Notes under the pieces: generated by a model
The model's input: the letters and a program-made list of their open reading frames with translations, nothing else
Database searches by the model: none
Told to the model about the DNA's origin: nothing
Shown: positions 34,154 through 42,121 of the stretch, one piece after another
Layout: every line of letters starts with the position of its first letter
Position numbering within the stretch: the first letter of the stretch is position 1
Assembly: GCA_902494765.1 (NCBI GenBank)
Contig: CABUUK010000001.1
Coordinates: 1 to 64,000 of the forward strand
Reading direction: 5' to 3'
Source: an uncultured Collinsella sp.
GTDB taxonomy: Bacteria > Actinomycetota > Coriobacteriia > Coriobacteriales > Coriobacteriaceae
DNA: 64,000 nt
Position numbers and translations under genes: made by a program

Positions 34154-34177
34154 GCGGACGCCCCGTTGTCCGCTCCA
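34154..34177 (+). pseudogene. Collapsed tRNA-Gly remnant
   Basis: GCGGAC is joined directly to the 18-base tRNA-Gly 3' end (GCCCCGTTGTCCGCTCCA). This leaves both acceptor strands and CCA but none of the D-arm, anticodon arm or 5' T-arm. It is followed 8 bp later by its own terminator. Upstream is about 120 bp of short repeats and hairpins. Decay of a fourth tRNA-Gly is the simplest reading; an attachment-site duplication is the alternative. Confidence 0.6.
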
Positions 34178-34185
34178 ACTATCTT

Positions 34186-34212
34186 ACGCGGTTCTAACGA
34201 ACCGCGTTTTTT
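34186..34212 (+). terminator. Terminator after the tRNA-Gly remnant
   Basis: ACGCGGTTC/GAACCGCGT perfect stem with TAAC loop, followed by TTTTTT. Confidence 0.85.
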
Positions 34213-34223
34213 GTTGACGCTGC

Positions 34224-34323
34224 GCGGGCCCCGGGCACCCCATCTTGCCCCTCAATCGTCGGTCGCGTACATAAAGTACGCTTCCCTCCTCTTTCGCGGC
34301 AACCTGGGGCACCCGGAGCCCGC
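34224..34323. repeat. 100-bp palindrome of the dispersed family
   Basis: Outer arms GCGGGC...GCCCGC, then CCGGG/CCCGG and CCCC/GGGG; the tip is CGTACATAAAGTACG. It shares TCGCGTAC-N4-GTACGCTTC and CTCCTCTTTC with the reverse strand of 15379-15476, and GGGCACCC, ATCTTG and CTCAA with 14228-14322. Confidence 0.75.
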
Positions 34324-34513
34324 TCGCTGTCGTGGCCGGGAAAGTGGGTCTTCCGTTCTTTTCATTAATCGGTCGATTCGTCCCAGGAGGCTTAAACCCG
34401 AGAGGGGGCGATCGTTTTGGGGCGTGGCTGTGGCGTTGTTTGTCGCGAATGTCCGCTTTGGGCGTATCATCGTGGGCATCTCGCATAACCTCGTTGCAAG
34501 GGAGATACGCCCC

Positions 34514-36247
34514 ATGGCTACAGAAAAGTCTTCTTCGCGCTCATGGATGTCCGATGCCGCGATCTATCAGATCTACCCGCGCTCGTTTAAGGATTCGACT
34601 GGTTCGGGTCTGGGCGATATCGCGGGCATTACCCAGCAGATGGACTATCTTGAGCGGCTGGGTATCGAGGCCATCTGGCTGAGCCCGTTTTACCCTTCGC
34701 CTCTTGTCGATGGCGGCTATGATGTGGCGGACTACTGCGATGTCGACCCACGTCTCGGCTCGCTTGACGACTTCGATGACATGATCGCTGCGGCTCACGC
34801 GCGCGGCATCAAGGTCATCGTCGACATCGTGCCCAACCATTCATCCAACCAGCACCCCTGGTTCAAAGCCGCTCTTGCCGCCGGCCCCGGATCGCCCGAA
34901 CGCGCCCGTTATATCTTCCGCGATGGTCGCGGCGAGCATGGCGAGCTGCCTCCCACCAATTGGAATGCCAACTTTGGCGGCCCCGCATGGACGCGTGTTG
35001 CGGACGGTCAGTGGTATCTGCACATGTTTACGCCCGAGCAGCCGGACTTTGACTGGTCATGCCCTGAGGTTCACGCGCTCTTTTGCGACGTCCTGGCGTT
35101 TTGGAGCGATCGAGGCGTCGACGGCTTTCGCATTGATGTGGCGCAGGGTCTCGCCAAGGATCTCGACCGCGATGACCTCGACCGGTGGCATCTCGCCGAG
35201 GGCGATGACATGGTTGACGACGGCACCCATCCGCTGTGGGACCGCAATGAGGTCCACGAGATCTATCGCGAGTGGCGCCGCGTGTTCGACCGCTATAATC
35301 CGCCGCGCAGTGCCGTTGCCGAGGCGTGGGTGCTGCCCGAGCGCCAGTATCTCTACGCGCGTCCCAGCGAGCTTGGCCAGACATTCAACTTTGAGTTTGC
35401 CAAGGCCACTTGGACCTATGATGACATGCACACTGCAATCGAGAAGGGCTTGAAGGCAGCCGTCGAATCCGATTCCGCCTCGACCTGGGTACTCTCCAAC
35501 CACGACGTGCCGCGCGTGGCGACACGCTATGCCCTGCCGCAAATCAAGGCGACGCGCTACCACCAGATTGCGCTCGACTGGCTCTTGCGCGACGGGTCGT
35601 CTTATGACGAGGACCGTGAACTCGGCGAGCGCCGCGCGCGGGCGGCCCTTTTGCTTGAGCTGGCGCTTCCGGGCTCGGCATACGTGTATCAGGGTGAGGA
35701 GCTCGGCCTTTTTGAGGTGGCTGATATCCCGTGGGCTGCACTCGAAGACCCTACTGCGACCAATACGCACGGACCGAAGCGTGAGAAGGGGCGCGACGGC
35801 TGTCGTGTGCCCCTGCCGTGGGTGGCGGCGGACGATCCCGCGCATGGCGGATCGTTTGGGTTTTCGCCGGCAGACGCCGATGCGGCGCCCCATCTGCCGC
35901 AGCCTGCATGGTTTTCCGATTATGCTGCCGATAGGGAAGAAGTGGACCCGACATCGATGCTTGCGCTCTATCGTGACGCCCTCTGGCTGCGGCGCAAGCT
36001 GCGCGGTTGCGCCAACGATCTTGCGTGGCTCGATCTTGACGGGCGCACCGGTCTTGCGGATGGTGCCGAGGGCGCCGAGGGCGGCGTCATCGCCTATCGC
36101 CGCGACAACGGCTGGGCGTGTGTGACGAACTTCGGCGCAGCACCCGTGGAGCTGCCGGCGGGCAGGGTCCTGCTCACCTCATCACCGCTTGCAGACGGCA
36201 GGCTCGCGCAGGACAGCTCTGCCTGGATCATGCTCGGTGAGATGTAG
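34514..36247 (+). CDS. GH13 alpha-glucosidase (oligo-1,6-glucosidase type)
   Basis: 577-residue cytosolic glycoside hydrolase family 13 enzyme with no signal peptide. Conserved regions: AAIYQIYPRSFKDSTGSG at the start, DIVPNHSS (region I), nucleophile aspartate in GFRIDVAQG (region II), acid glutamate in AVAEAWV (region III), stabilising aspartate in VLSNHDVPR (region IV), then a C-terminal beta domain. It should hydrolyse short alpha-glucosides (isomaltose, sucrose or maltodextrin type); exact specificity is not readable. ATG 34514 has AAGGGAG upstream; the much longer in-frame extension runs through tRNA debris and a palindrome and is rejected. It stands alone between tRNA clusters. Confidence 0.92.
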   Translation: MATEKSSSRSWMSDAAIYQIYPRSFKDSTGSGLGDIAGITQQMDYLERLGIEAIWLSPFYPSPLVDGGYDVADYCDVDPRLGSLDDFDDMIAAAHARGIKVIVDIVPNHSSNQHPWFKAALAAGPGSPERARYIFRDGRGEHGELPPTNWNANFGGPAWTRVADGQWYLHMFTPEQPDFDWSCPEVHALFCDVLAFWSDRGVDGFRIDVAQGLAKDLDRDDLDRWHLAEGDDMVDDGTHPLWDRNEVHEIYREWRRVFDRYNPPRSAVAEAWVLPERQYLYARPSELGQTFNFEFAKATWTYDDMHTAIEKGLKAAVESDSASTWVLSNHDVPRVATRYALPQIKATRYHQIALDWLLRDGSSYDEDRELGERRARAALLLELALPGSAYVYQGEELGLFEVADIPWAALEDPTATNTHGPKREKGRDGCRVPLPWVAADDPAHGGSFGFSPADADAAPHLPQPAWFSDYAADREEVDPTSMLALYRDALWLRRKLRGCANDLAWLDLDGRTGLADGAEGAEGGVIAYRRDNGWACVTNFGAAPVELPAGRVLLTSSPLADGRLAQDSSAWIMLGEM

Positions 36248-36338
36248 GGGCATCTCGCTGCGAGCCTGCGTTTGTTCGCGCCTTTCGTGACGACTGATGC
36301 CCTCGCGAGAGCGTCGCAAAACTTTTTAAAAAAAGTTC

Positions 36339-36367
36339 TTGCATAGGATGTGGGCATCACGTAAGAT
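36339..36367 (+). promoter_or_regulatory. Promoter of the Gly-Val tRNA pair
   Basis: TTGCAT (36339) and TAAGAT (36362), 17-bp spacing, with ACTTTTTAAAAAAAGTTC directly upstream. Confidence 0.72.
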
Positions 36368-36379
36368 TAATCCTCGTAA

Positions 36380-36455
36380 GCGGACATGGCTCAGTTGGTA
36401 GAGCACAACCTTGCCAAGGTTGGGGTCGCGGGTTCGAGCCCCGTTGTCCGCTCCA
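36380..36455 (+). tRNA. tRNA-Gly(GCC), copy 3
   Basis: Third identical copy of the 76-nt gene; three bases separate it from tRNA-Val. Confidence 0.96.
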
Positions 36456-36458
36456 TTT

Positions 36459-36533
36459 GGGCGTTTAGCTCAGGGGGAGAGCGCTTCCCTGACACGGAAG
36501 AGGTCAGAAGTTCAAATCTTCTAACGCCCACCA
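36459..36533 (+). tRNA. tRNA-Val(GAC)
   Basis: GGGCGTT/AACGCCC acceptor, anticodon stem CTTCC/GGAAG with loop CTGACAC (GAC), T-arm AGTTCAAATCT, discriminator A and CCA encoded. Confidence 0.96.
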
Positions 36534-36541
36534 AATGTTCG

Positions 36542-36577
36542 CAGCTCAGAGGCTATGTCCTCTGGGCTGTTTTGTTT
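36542..36577 (+). terminator. Terminator after tRNA-Val
   Basis: CAGCTCAGAGG/CCTCTGGGCTG stem with six-base loop, followed by TTTTGTTTT. Confidence 0.82.
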
Positions 36578-36872
36578 TGCTACCAAGCACGCCGTCAAAT
36601 ATGCCACCAAATATTGATCCAAGGTCCCCGTAGAGGTGCCGGCAGATTGCATACGTCCTGGCCGACCGTGACCGCAACATGTTGGTCAAGCATAATCTTT
36701 TGGATTCTTTTGGCGTGAGCGGCTTGGTTTTGGTAGGATTTGTCAGCGGCTTGACTAAGGGGGTTTTATAACTGCCATGCAGGTAGCCGTGTTGGTAACG
36801 TTTTACCGACTTCCCAAGAACCCCTCATTTTTAATGCGTCTGCAAAATGACTAATTGCTTTGACCTGCTGAA
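36578..36872. other. Non-coding gap upstream of nrdD, no gene recognised
   Basis: About 295 bp between the tRNA-Val terminator and the NrdR box. Reading frames are short and unlike known proteins. The segment near 36601 (CCACCAAAT) repeats bases from just after the tRNA-Val CCA (36529-36537), weakly suggesting old integration debris, but no integrase could be read. Confidence 0.4.
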
Positions 36873-36888
36873 ACACTATATGTTGTGT
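36873..36888. promoter_or_regulatory. NrdR box upstream of nrdD
   Basis: ACACTATATGTTGTGT fits the NrdR consensus acaCwAtATaTwGtgt closely. It lies about 255 bp before the nrdD start. A second, weak match (ACAGGATATAGATG) begins at 36907, 34 bp on, rather than the usual three helical turns. Confidence 0.75.
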
Positions 36889-37144
36889 TTGACCTAAAAA
36901 AAGAATACAGGATATAGATGCCTCTTTGTCGTATGATAGATGGCGGACAGAGAACGAGAACCTTATTCGCCCCATTTGGATAGATCTTCGAGCCCCTTGA
37001 TTGGCTGCGAGGATTGTCCGCATGAGGGCCTATGGTTATCGAGAACACAGATTGCGCGACGGCGCCGCAAGACAGGGGCAAGCCCTGCCGGGTATCGTTT
37101 GGCTCTGAAGCGCGATGAGGCTACGATGCGAAAGAGGCAAGAGG

Positions 37145-39367
37145 ATGAAGATCATCAAGCGCAGCGGCACCGAGGTTGTCTTTGACATCGATAAGATCGT
37201 CAATGCCATCCGCGCCGCAAACTTGGAGGTCGAGGAGAGCTCTCGTCTTACCGACCGCCAGGTGGTTTACGCGGCACAAAACGTCGCCGAGGCATGCGAG
37301 AACGCGGGCCACACCGTGTCGGTCGAGGAGATCCAGGATTTGGTCGAGGACGAGATCATGCGCCTCGACTGCTACGAGGTCGCTCGCCATTACATCATCT
37401 ATCGCTATGTTCAGAGCCTGAAGCGCCAGAAGAACACGACCGACGACAAGATTTTGTCGCTGATTGAGTGCAACAACGAAGAGGTTAAGCAGGAGAACTC
37501 CAACAAGAACCCGACCGTCAATTCCGTTCAGCGTGACTACATGGCCGGCGAGATTTCCAAGGACCTGACTCAGCGTGTGCTGCTGCCCCAAGAGATCGTG
37601 GATGCCCATAATGAGGGCTTGATCCATTTCCACGATTCGGATTACTTTGCCCAGCACATGCACAACTGCGATCTGGTGAACCTGGAGGACATGCTCCAGA
37701 ACGGCACTGTTATTTCGGGCACGCTGATCGAGAAGCCGCACAGCTTCTCGACTGCCTGCAACATCGCGACGCAGATCATCGCTCAGGTTGCTTCCTCCCA
37801 GTACGGTGGCCAGTCGATTTCGTTGACCCATCTTGCCCCGTTCGTCGAGGTGAGCCGTCAAAAGATTCGCGGCGAGGTCGCTCGCGAGCTCGAGGAGCTC
37901 GGTGTCTCTGCGTCTGCCGAGAAGGTCCGTGAGGTCGTTGAGGACCGTCTGCGTGACGAGATCCGTCGCGGCGTCCAGACGATTCAGTATCAGGTCGTGA
38001 CCCTTATGACCACCAATGGCCAGGCGCCGTTCGTGACGGTCTTTATGTATCTTAACGAGGCCCGTACGCCTCAGGAGAAGCACGACCTTGCCATGATCGT
38101 GGAGGAGACGCTTCGCCAGCGCTACGAGGGCGTTAAGAACGAGGCCGGCGTATGGATCACCCCGGCATTCCCCAAGCTTATCTATGTACTCGAGGACGAT
38201 AACGTTCACGAGGATTCCCCGTACTTCTACCTGACCCAGCTGGCTGCCAAGTGCACTGCCAAGCGCATGGTGCCCGATTACATCTCCGAGAAAAAGATGC
38301 GCGAGCTCAAGCTGTCTAAGGGCGAGACCGCCGGCAACGGCGACTGCTATACCTGCATGGGCTGCCGTAGCTTCTTGACGCCCGACCGCTCGGGCAACGG
38401 CTTTAACAACGTTGCCAACGCGCTGAACTACGACCCGAACAAGCCCAAGTACTATGGTCGCTTTAACCAGGGCGTCGTGACCATCAACCTGCCCGATGTC
38501 GCGCTGAGCTCGCACCAGGATATGGACAAGTTCTGGAAGATCTTCGACGAGCGCCTTGAGCTGTGCCACCGCGCCCTGCTGTGCCGTCATGAGCGTCTGA
38601 TGGGTACGCTTTCGGATGCCGCACCGATTCTTTGGCAGTACGGTGCCCTCGCCCGTCTGAAGAAGGGCGAGACGATCGACAAGCTGCTCGTGGGCGGTTA
38701 CTCCACCATTAGTCTGGGTTATGCCGGCCTGTATGAGTGCGTCAAGTATATGACGGGCCACAGCCACACCGAGAAGGAGGGCACGCCCTTTGCCATGGCC
38801 GTCATGCAACGCATGAACGACAAGTGCGCCGAGTGGAAGGCCGAAAGCGATATTGACTTCTCGCTGTACGGTACCCCGCTTGAGTCGACGACCTACAAGT
38901 TCGCCAAGTGCCTGCAGCGTCGTTTTGGCATCATCCCGGGCGTGACGGACAAGGGCTACATCACCAACAGCTACCACGTCCATGTGTCTGAGGAGATTGA
39001 TGCTTTCGATAAGCTCAAGTTCGAGGGTATGTTCCAGCAGCTTTCGCCGGGCGGTGCCATCTCCTACGTCGAGGTTCCCAACATGCAGGACAACCTCAAG
39101 GCTGTCATTCGCGTGATGCAGTACATCTACGACAACATCATGTACGCCGAGCTCAACACCAAGAGCGACTACTGCCAGGTGTGCGGCTACGACGGTGAGA
39201 TCAAGATTGTCGAGGATGACGGCAAGCTGGTGTGGGAGTGCCCCAACTGCGGCAACCGCGATCAGGAGAAGATGAACGTCGCGCGTCGTACGTGCGGCTA
39301 CATCGGTACCCAATTCTGGAACCAGGGTCGAACCGAGGAGATCCGCGACCGCGTGCTGCATCTCTAA
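37145..39367 (+). CDS. nrdD: Anaerobic (class III) ribonucleoside-triphosphate reductase
   Basis: 740-residue glycyl-radical enzyme reducing NTPs to dNTPs without oxygen. An N-terminal ATP-cone (IIKRSGTEVVFDIDKIVNAI, about 1-95) gives allosteric control. The catalytic barrel includes HFHDSDYF and CYTCMGCRSFL. Near the C-terminus a four-cysteine zinc site (CQVCGYDG and CPNCGN) precedes the glycyl-radical loop RTCGYIGTQFWNQGRTEEI. ATG 37145 is chosen, with AAGAGG 7 bp upstream; an in-frame ATG at 37115 lacks such a site. An NrdR box lies upstream. The activase gene nrdG follows after 430 bp of palindromic DNA. Confidence 0.97.
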   Translation: MKIIKRSGTEVVFDIDKIVNAIRAANLEVEESSRLTDRQVVYAAQNVAEACENAGHTVSVEEIQDLVEDEIMRLDCYEVARHYIIYRYVQSLKRQKNTTDDKILSLIECNNEEVKQENSNKNPTVNSVQRDYMAGEISKDLTQRVLLPQEIVDAHNEGLIHFHDSDYFAQHMHNCDLVNLEDMLQNGTVISGTLIEKPHSFSTACNIATQIIAQVASSQYGGQSISLTHLAPFVEVSRQKIRGEVARELEELGVSASAEKVREVVEDRLRDEIRRGVQTIQYQVVTLMTTNGQAPFVTVFMYLNEARTPQEKHDLAMIVEETLRQRYEGVKNEAGVWITPAFPKLIYVLEDDNVHEDSPYFYLTQLAAKCTAKRMVPDYISEKKMRELKLSKGETAGNGDCYTCMGCRSFLTPDRSGNGFNNVANALNYDPNKPKYYGRFNQGVVTINLPDVALSSHQDMDKFWKIFDERLELCHRALLCRHERLMGTLSDAAPILWQYGALARLKKGETIDKLLVGGYSTISLGYAGLYECVKYMTGHSHTEKEGTPFAMAVMQRMNDKCAEWKAESDIDFSLYGTPLESTTYKFAKCLQRRFGIIPGVTDKGYITNSYHVHVSEEIDAFDKLKFEGMFQQLSPGGAISYVEVPNMQDNLKAVIRVMQYIYDNIMYAELNTKSDYCQVCGYDGEIKIVEDDGKLVWECPNCGNRDQEKMNVARRTCGYIGTQFWNQGRTEEIRDRVLHL

Positions 39368-39378
39368 TAACCATCCCA

Positions 39379-39516
39379 GGCCGCCCCGTAGCGAGGCCCC
39401 GGACCTTTACTCGCTATTTCGGACAGTCCTGGCTCACGACGGAGGCGCCACTGGCGCCTCCTGTTCGTGCGGAACTCATATCGAGCAAAGGTCCCAGGCC
39501 TCGCTACGGGGCGGCC
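39379..39516. repeat. 138-bp palindrome between nrdD and nrdG
   Basis: Arms 39379-39413 and 39482-39516 pair at 32 of 35 positions (starting GGCCGCCCCGTAGCGAGGCC). In the loop GGAGGCGCC/GGCGCCTCC (39441-39461) forms a perfect hairpin, extended by CACGA/TCGTG. No coding content. It is not followed by a T-run. Confidence 0.85.
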
Positions 39517-39577
39517 AAGTTGACGTAGCTGAGATGCAGCATGAGGCCTGCTCACTCCTCGAAGTTCTTAGCGGAAA

Positions 39578-39684
39578 TGAGTTGACTTGCAACAACGCTT
39601 TGCTTGCGAAGTCGGTTGAGCTGCAACTCAGTATTTATTAGACCTCGAACCCTATACTCGATGTTCGCTTTGTTCACCGAGTAT
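39578..39684. repeat. Smaller inverted repeats in the nrdD-nrdG gap
   Basis: TGAGTTG/CAACTCA at 39578-39630 and ATACTCG/CGAGTAT at 39654-39684. They fill the space between the two large palindromes. Confidence 0.5.
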
Positions 39685-39693
39685 CGCTCGCGA

Positions 39694-39783
39694 GGGGTCT
39701 GGAGTATATCGTCCCGCCCGCAGTTCTGCAGCGAGCGCAGCGAGCGAAGCTGTTTGAGGACGGGATGATATACTCCAGACCCC
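39694..39783. repeat. 90-bp palindrome abutting the nrdG ribosome site
   Basis: Arms of 23 bases (39694-39716 and 39761-39783; GGGGTCTGGAGTATATC core) match at 22 positions. The loop holds the short repeat GCGAGCGCAGCGAGCG. The 3' arm ends 14 bp before the nrdG ATG, so the structure in mRNA could limit ribosome access. Confidence 0.82.
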
Positions 39784-39797
39784 CAGAAAGGTTACCT

Positions 39798-40379
39798 ATG
39801 AACTACGCGAACATTAAGTATTTCGACATTGCTGATGGAGAAGGCGTTCGTACTTCTCTGTTTGTGAGCGGGTGCCGTCGTGGGTGCAAGAATTGTTTTA
39901 ACTCTGTCGCGTGGGACTTTGCCGCTGGCGAGCCGTTCGATAGCGCCGTCGAGGACAAAATAATCGAGAGTCTCGATTATCCCTTTATCGATGGTCTGAC
40001 GATTTTGGGCGGCGAGCCTATGGAACCTGAGAATCAAGCGGGGCTTGTCGACTTTATCGAACGCGTGCGTGCGGCCTATCCATCGGGGTCGGGCAAGACC
40101 ATTTGGTGCTTTACCGGCGACGTGCTCGAGGAGCTTATGCCGGGTGGCCGTCATCATACCGAGGTGACGAACCGTATCCTGGCCTGCCTCGACATGTTGG
40201 TGGACGGCCCGTTCGTTCAGGATCTGTACGATATCTCATTGCGTTTTAGAGGCTCGAGTAACCAGCGTGTGATCGATATGAACGCTACGCGCGACCGCGC
40301 TGTGCGTGAGGGCGTTGCGCTTTGCGACGCTGTGGAGCTTTGGCGGGACGATCCGGTCTATTCGACCCATACTATGTAG
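39798..40379 (+). CDS. nrdG: Anaerobic ribonucleotide reductase activating protein
   Basis: 193-residue radical SAM enzyme that installs the glycyl radical on NrdD. The Fe-S cluster motif CRRGCKNC (about 24-31) is in the usual place, preceded by DGEGVRTSLFVSG. LTILGGEPMEPEN is the SAM-binding GGE motif, and MLVDGPFVQDL and RGSSNQRVIDM are NrdG-specific. ATG 39798 has AGAAAGG upstream; the in-frame extension to 39765 runs into the palindrome. Confidence 0.95.
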   Translation: MNYANIKYFDIADGEGVRTSLFVSGCRRGCKNCFNSVAWDFAAGEPFDSAVEDKIIESLDYPFIDGLTILGGEPMEPENQAGLVDFIERVRAAYPSGSGKTIWCFTGDVLEELMPGGRHHTEVTNRILACLDMLVDGPFVQDLYDISLRFRGSSNQRVIDMNATRDRAVREGVALCDAVELWRDDPVYSTHTM

Positions 40380-40445
40380 CTTGTGGCCGATGCCAAAGGG
40401 CGTGGTACCATAGCGCGAACGTGAAATCGGAAAAGTGAGGCCCAG

Positions 40446-41003
40446 ATGGTCGATCAGGAAAAAGTCGAGGCCGCCATTAAGCTGTTGCTTGAGGGCATAG
40501 GCGAGGACCCAACTCGTGAGGGCCTGCTGGAGACCCCGGCGCGCGTTGCCCGTATGTATGGTGAGATCGCCGGCGGTATGGATCAGAGTGCCGAGGAGCA
40601 CCTGTCCAAAACCTTTGCCGTCGCTTCGAACGACTTGGTTATCGAGCGCGACATCACGTTCTACTCGCTGTGCGAACATCATCTGCTGCCGTTTTATGGC
40701 AAGGCCGCCATTGGTTATATCCCCAACGGCCGTGTCGCAGGGCTCTCTAAGCTTGCCCGCACGGTTGAGGTCTACGCCCGTCGTCTGCAGCTGCAGGAGC
40801 AGCTGTGCGCACAGGTTGCCGATGCCCTCATGGAGTATCTCGCTCCCCAGGGAGCGATTGTGCTCATGGAGGCTGAGCATATGTGCATGACCATGCGCGG
40901 CGTGCAAAAGCCTGGCACCAAGACCGTGACGCTCGCTCGCCGCGGCGTCTTTGAGACCGATCCCGCGCTCGAGGAGCGGTTCTTTAGGATGCTGGGCCGT
41001 TAG
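40446..41003 (+). CDS. folE: GTP cyclohydrolase I
   Basis: 185-residue enzyme converting GTP to 7,8-dihydroneopterin triphosphate, the first folate step. Zinc and active-site motifs [20 protein letters not shown] and [12 protein letters not shown], then [17 protein letters not shown] are standard. ATG 40446 has GTGAGG upstream. It heads folE-HD protein-folB, spaced 1 and 43 bp, which suggests one transcript for early folate synthesis. No folP or folK is in the window. Confidence 0.97.
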   Translation: MVDQEKVEAAIKLLLEGIGEDPTREGLLETPARVARMYGEIAGGMDQSAEEHLSKTFAVASNDLVIERDITFYSLCEHHLLPFYGKAAIGYIPNGRVAGLSKLARTVEVYARRLQLQEQLCAQVADALMEYLAPQGAIVLMEAEHMCMTMRGVQKPGTKTVTLARRGVFETDPALEERFFRMLGR

Positions 41004-41004
41004 C

Positions 41005-41586
41005 ATGAGGGTCGTCAACGACTTTACATCGAAGACCGATGAGGGGACGCCGCGTCGCGGCTTCATGGCTTCGGGCCTGGCCCCCTTTGATGCCATGCCT
41101 CGCATTGATTACATTTGTGCCAACGGGCTGTTTCGGCGGCACCTGGGCAACATTGCGCAGTTGGAATCGGGGCGCATCTTCTGCCGCCACGGTATTGACC
41201 ATCTGCTCGATGTCGCTCGCATTATGTGGATCAAGAATCTCGAGGAACAGCTCGAATTTGACCGCGAGGTCATCTACGCCACGGCACTTCTTCACGATAT
41301 CGGCAAAGATGAACAGTATGAATCGGGTATATCCCATGATGTTGCAAGCGAACGCGTCGCTGATGCGATTCTCGGCGGCATGCCCGATGATGTGGCGTTT
41401 GAGCCGGCCGATGCCGCAGCCATTAAGACGGCCATTCTGGGCCATCGAAAGCTGCGCGTGAACAGCCAACCGCTTGAGCGTCTGCTCTATGCGGCCGATA
41501 AAGCGTCGCGCGCCTGCTTTGCATGCCCCGCGCGCAATGCTTGCAACTGGAGCGATGATAAAAAGAACCTGTCGATTCGCGTGTAG
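41005..41586 (+). CDS. HD-domain phosphohydrolase-like protein in the folate operon
   Basis: 193-residue HD-superfamily protein. Metal ligands appear in RHGIDHLLDVARIMW (first histidine), ALLHDIGKDE (HD pair) and SHDVASERVAD; ILGHRKLR is a further conserved histidine. After it comes a cysteine cluster CFACPARNACNW (CxxC-x5-C), unusual for HD phosphohydrolases and possibly a metal site. It starts one base after folE and precedes folB. This pathway position needs removal of phosphates from dihydroneopterin triphosphate, so that role is plausible but unproven. Starts at 41065 or 41095 are alternatives, since the first 30 residues are not clearly conserved. Confidence 0.7.
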   Translation: MRVVNDFTSKTDEGTPRRGFMASGLAPFDAMPRIDYICANGLFRRHLGNIAQLESGRIFCRHGIDHLLDVARIMWIKNLEEQLEFDREVIYATALLHDIGKDEQYESGISHDVASERVADAILGGMPDDVAFEPADAAAIKTAILGHRKLRVNSQPLERLLYAADKASRACFACPARNACNWSDDKKNLSIRV

Positions 41587-41629
41587 TTAGTTTGCGCGGT
41601 CGGGGTTCTAAACGAAGGAGACGATCGCG

Positions 41630-42115
41630 ATGAGCAATAAGAAACTGCCCGAGAATGCAACCAAGACTGAAGGTGCCGAGCTCGCCCGCCGTGGAAGGGG
41701 CGAAATATCCACCGCAACGGCGGTACCCCACGTGAGCTATGACGATCTGCGCCATGCCGACCGCATCACCGTTGAAGGTCTCGAAGTCTTTGCCAACCAC
41801 GGCGTGTATCCCGAGGAGAACGCGCTGGGCCAGAAGTTCATCGTGTCCTTGGTGCTCTATGCCGACCTGCGTGCAGCGGGGGAGCACGATAACCTGGACG
41901 CCTCGATTGACTATGGCTCGGTGTGCCACGATGTCGATGGCTATCTGCGCGAGCATACGTTTAAGCTCATCGAGGCTGCAGCCGAGGGTGTGGCCTCGAT
42001 GCTGCTACGTCGTTACCCCCTGCTGCTTGGCGTGCGTGTTAAGCTCGATAAGCCTTGGGCGCCCGTCGGTCTTCCCCTGGCAAGCTGCGGCGTCGAGATC
42101 GAGCGCGTGCGCTAA
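41630..42115 (+). CDS. folB: Dihydroneopterin aldolase with N-terminal extension
   Basis: 161 residues; the FolB domain starts near residue 44 (DRITVEGLEVFANHGVYPEE) and runs to the end. Catalytic glutamate region HGVYPEE, SIDYGSVCHDVDGYL and FKLIEAAAEGVASMLL, and the lysine in VKLDKPWAP, are conserved. It cleaves 7,8-dihydroneopterin to 6-hydroxymethyl-dihydropterin. Family members are about 120 residues; the first 43 here are a charged tail of unknown role. ATG 41630 has AAGGAG upstream, so the extension is probably translated; no later ATG has a better site. Confidence 0.92.
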   Translation: MSNKKLPENATKTEGAELARRGRGEISTATAVPHVSYDDLRHADRITVEGLEVFANHGVYPEENALGQKFIVSLVLYADLRAAGEHDNLDASIDYGSVCHDVDGYLREHTFKLIEAAAEGVASMLLRRYPLLLGVRVKLDKPWAPVGLPLASCGVEIERVR

Positions 42116-42121
42116 CCGACG

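Noticed and set aside
34028..34513. N-terminal extension of the GH13 enzyme into the tRNA region
   Set aside because: The extension crosses a tRNA remnant, a terminator and a palindrome, and has no homology to glucosidases. ATG 34514 has a good ribosome site and matches the family start.
36578..36872. Integrase or prophage remnant after tRNA-Val
   Set aside because: tRNA 3' ends are common integration sites and CCACCAAAT recurs, but no frame resembles a recombinase and the repeat is only nine bases.
40381..40411. Promoter for folE (TTGTGG...TACCAT)
   Set aside because: Spacing of 19 bp and weak -35/-10 matches make it no better than chance; not listed as a feature.
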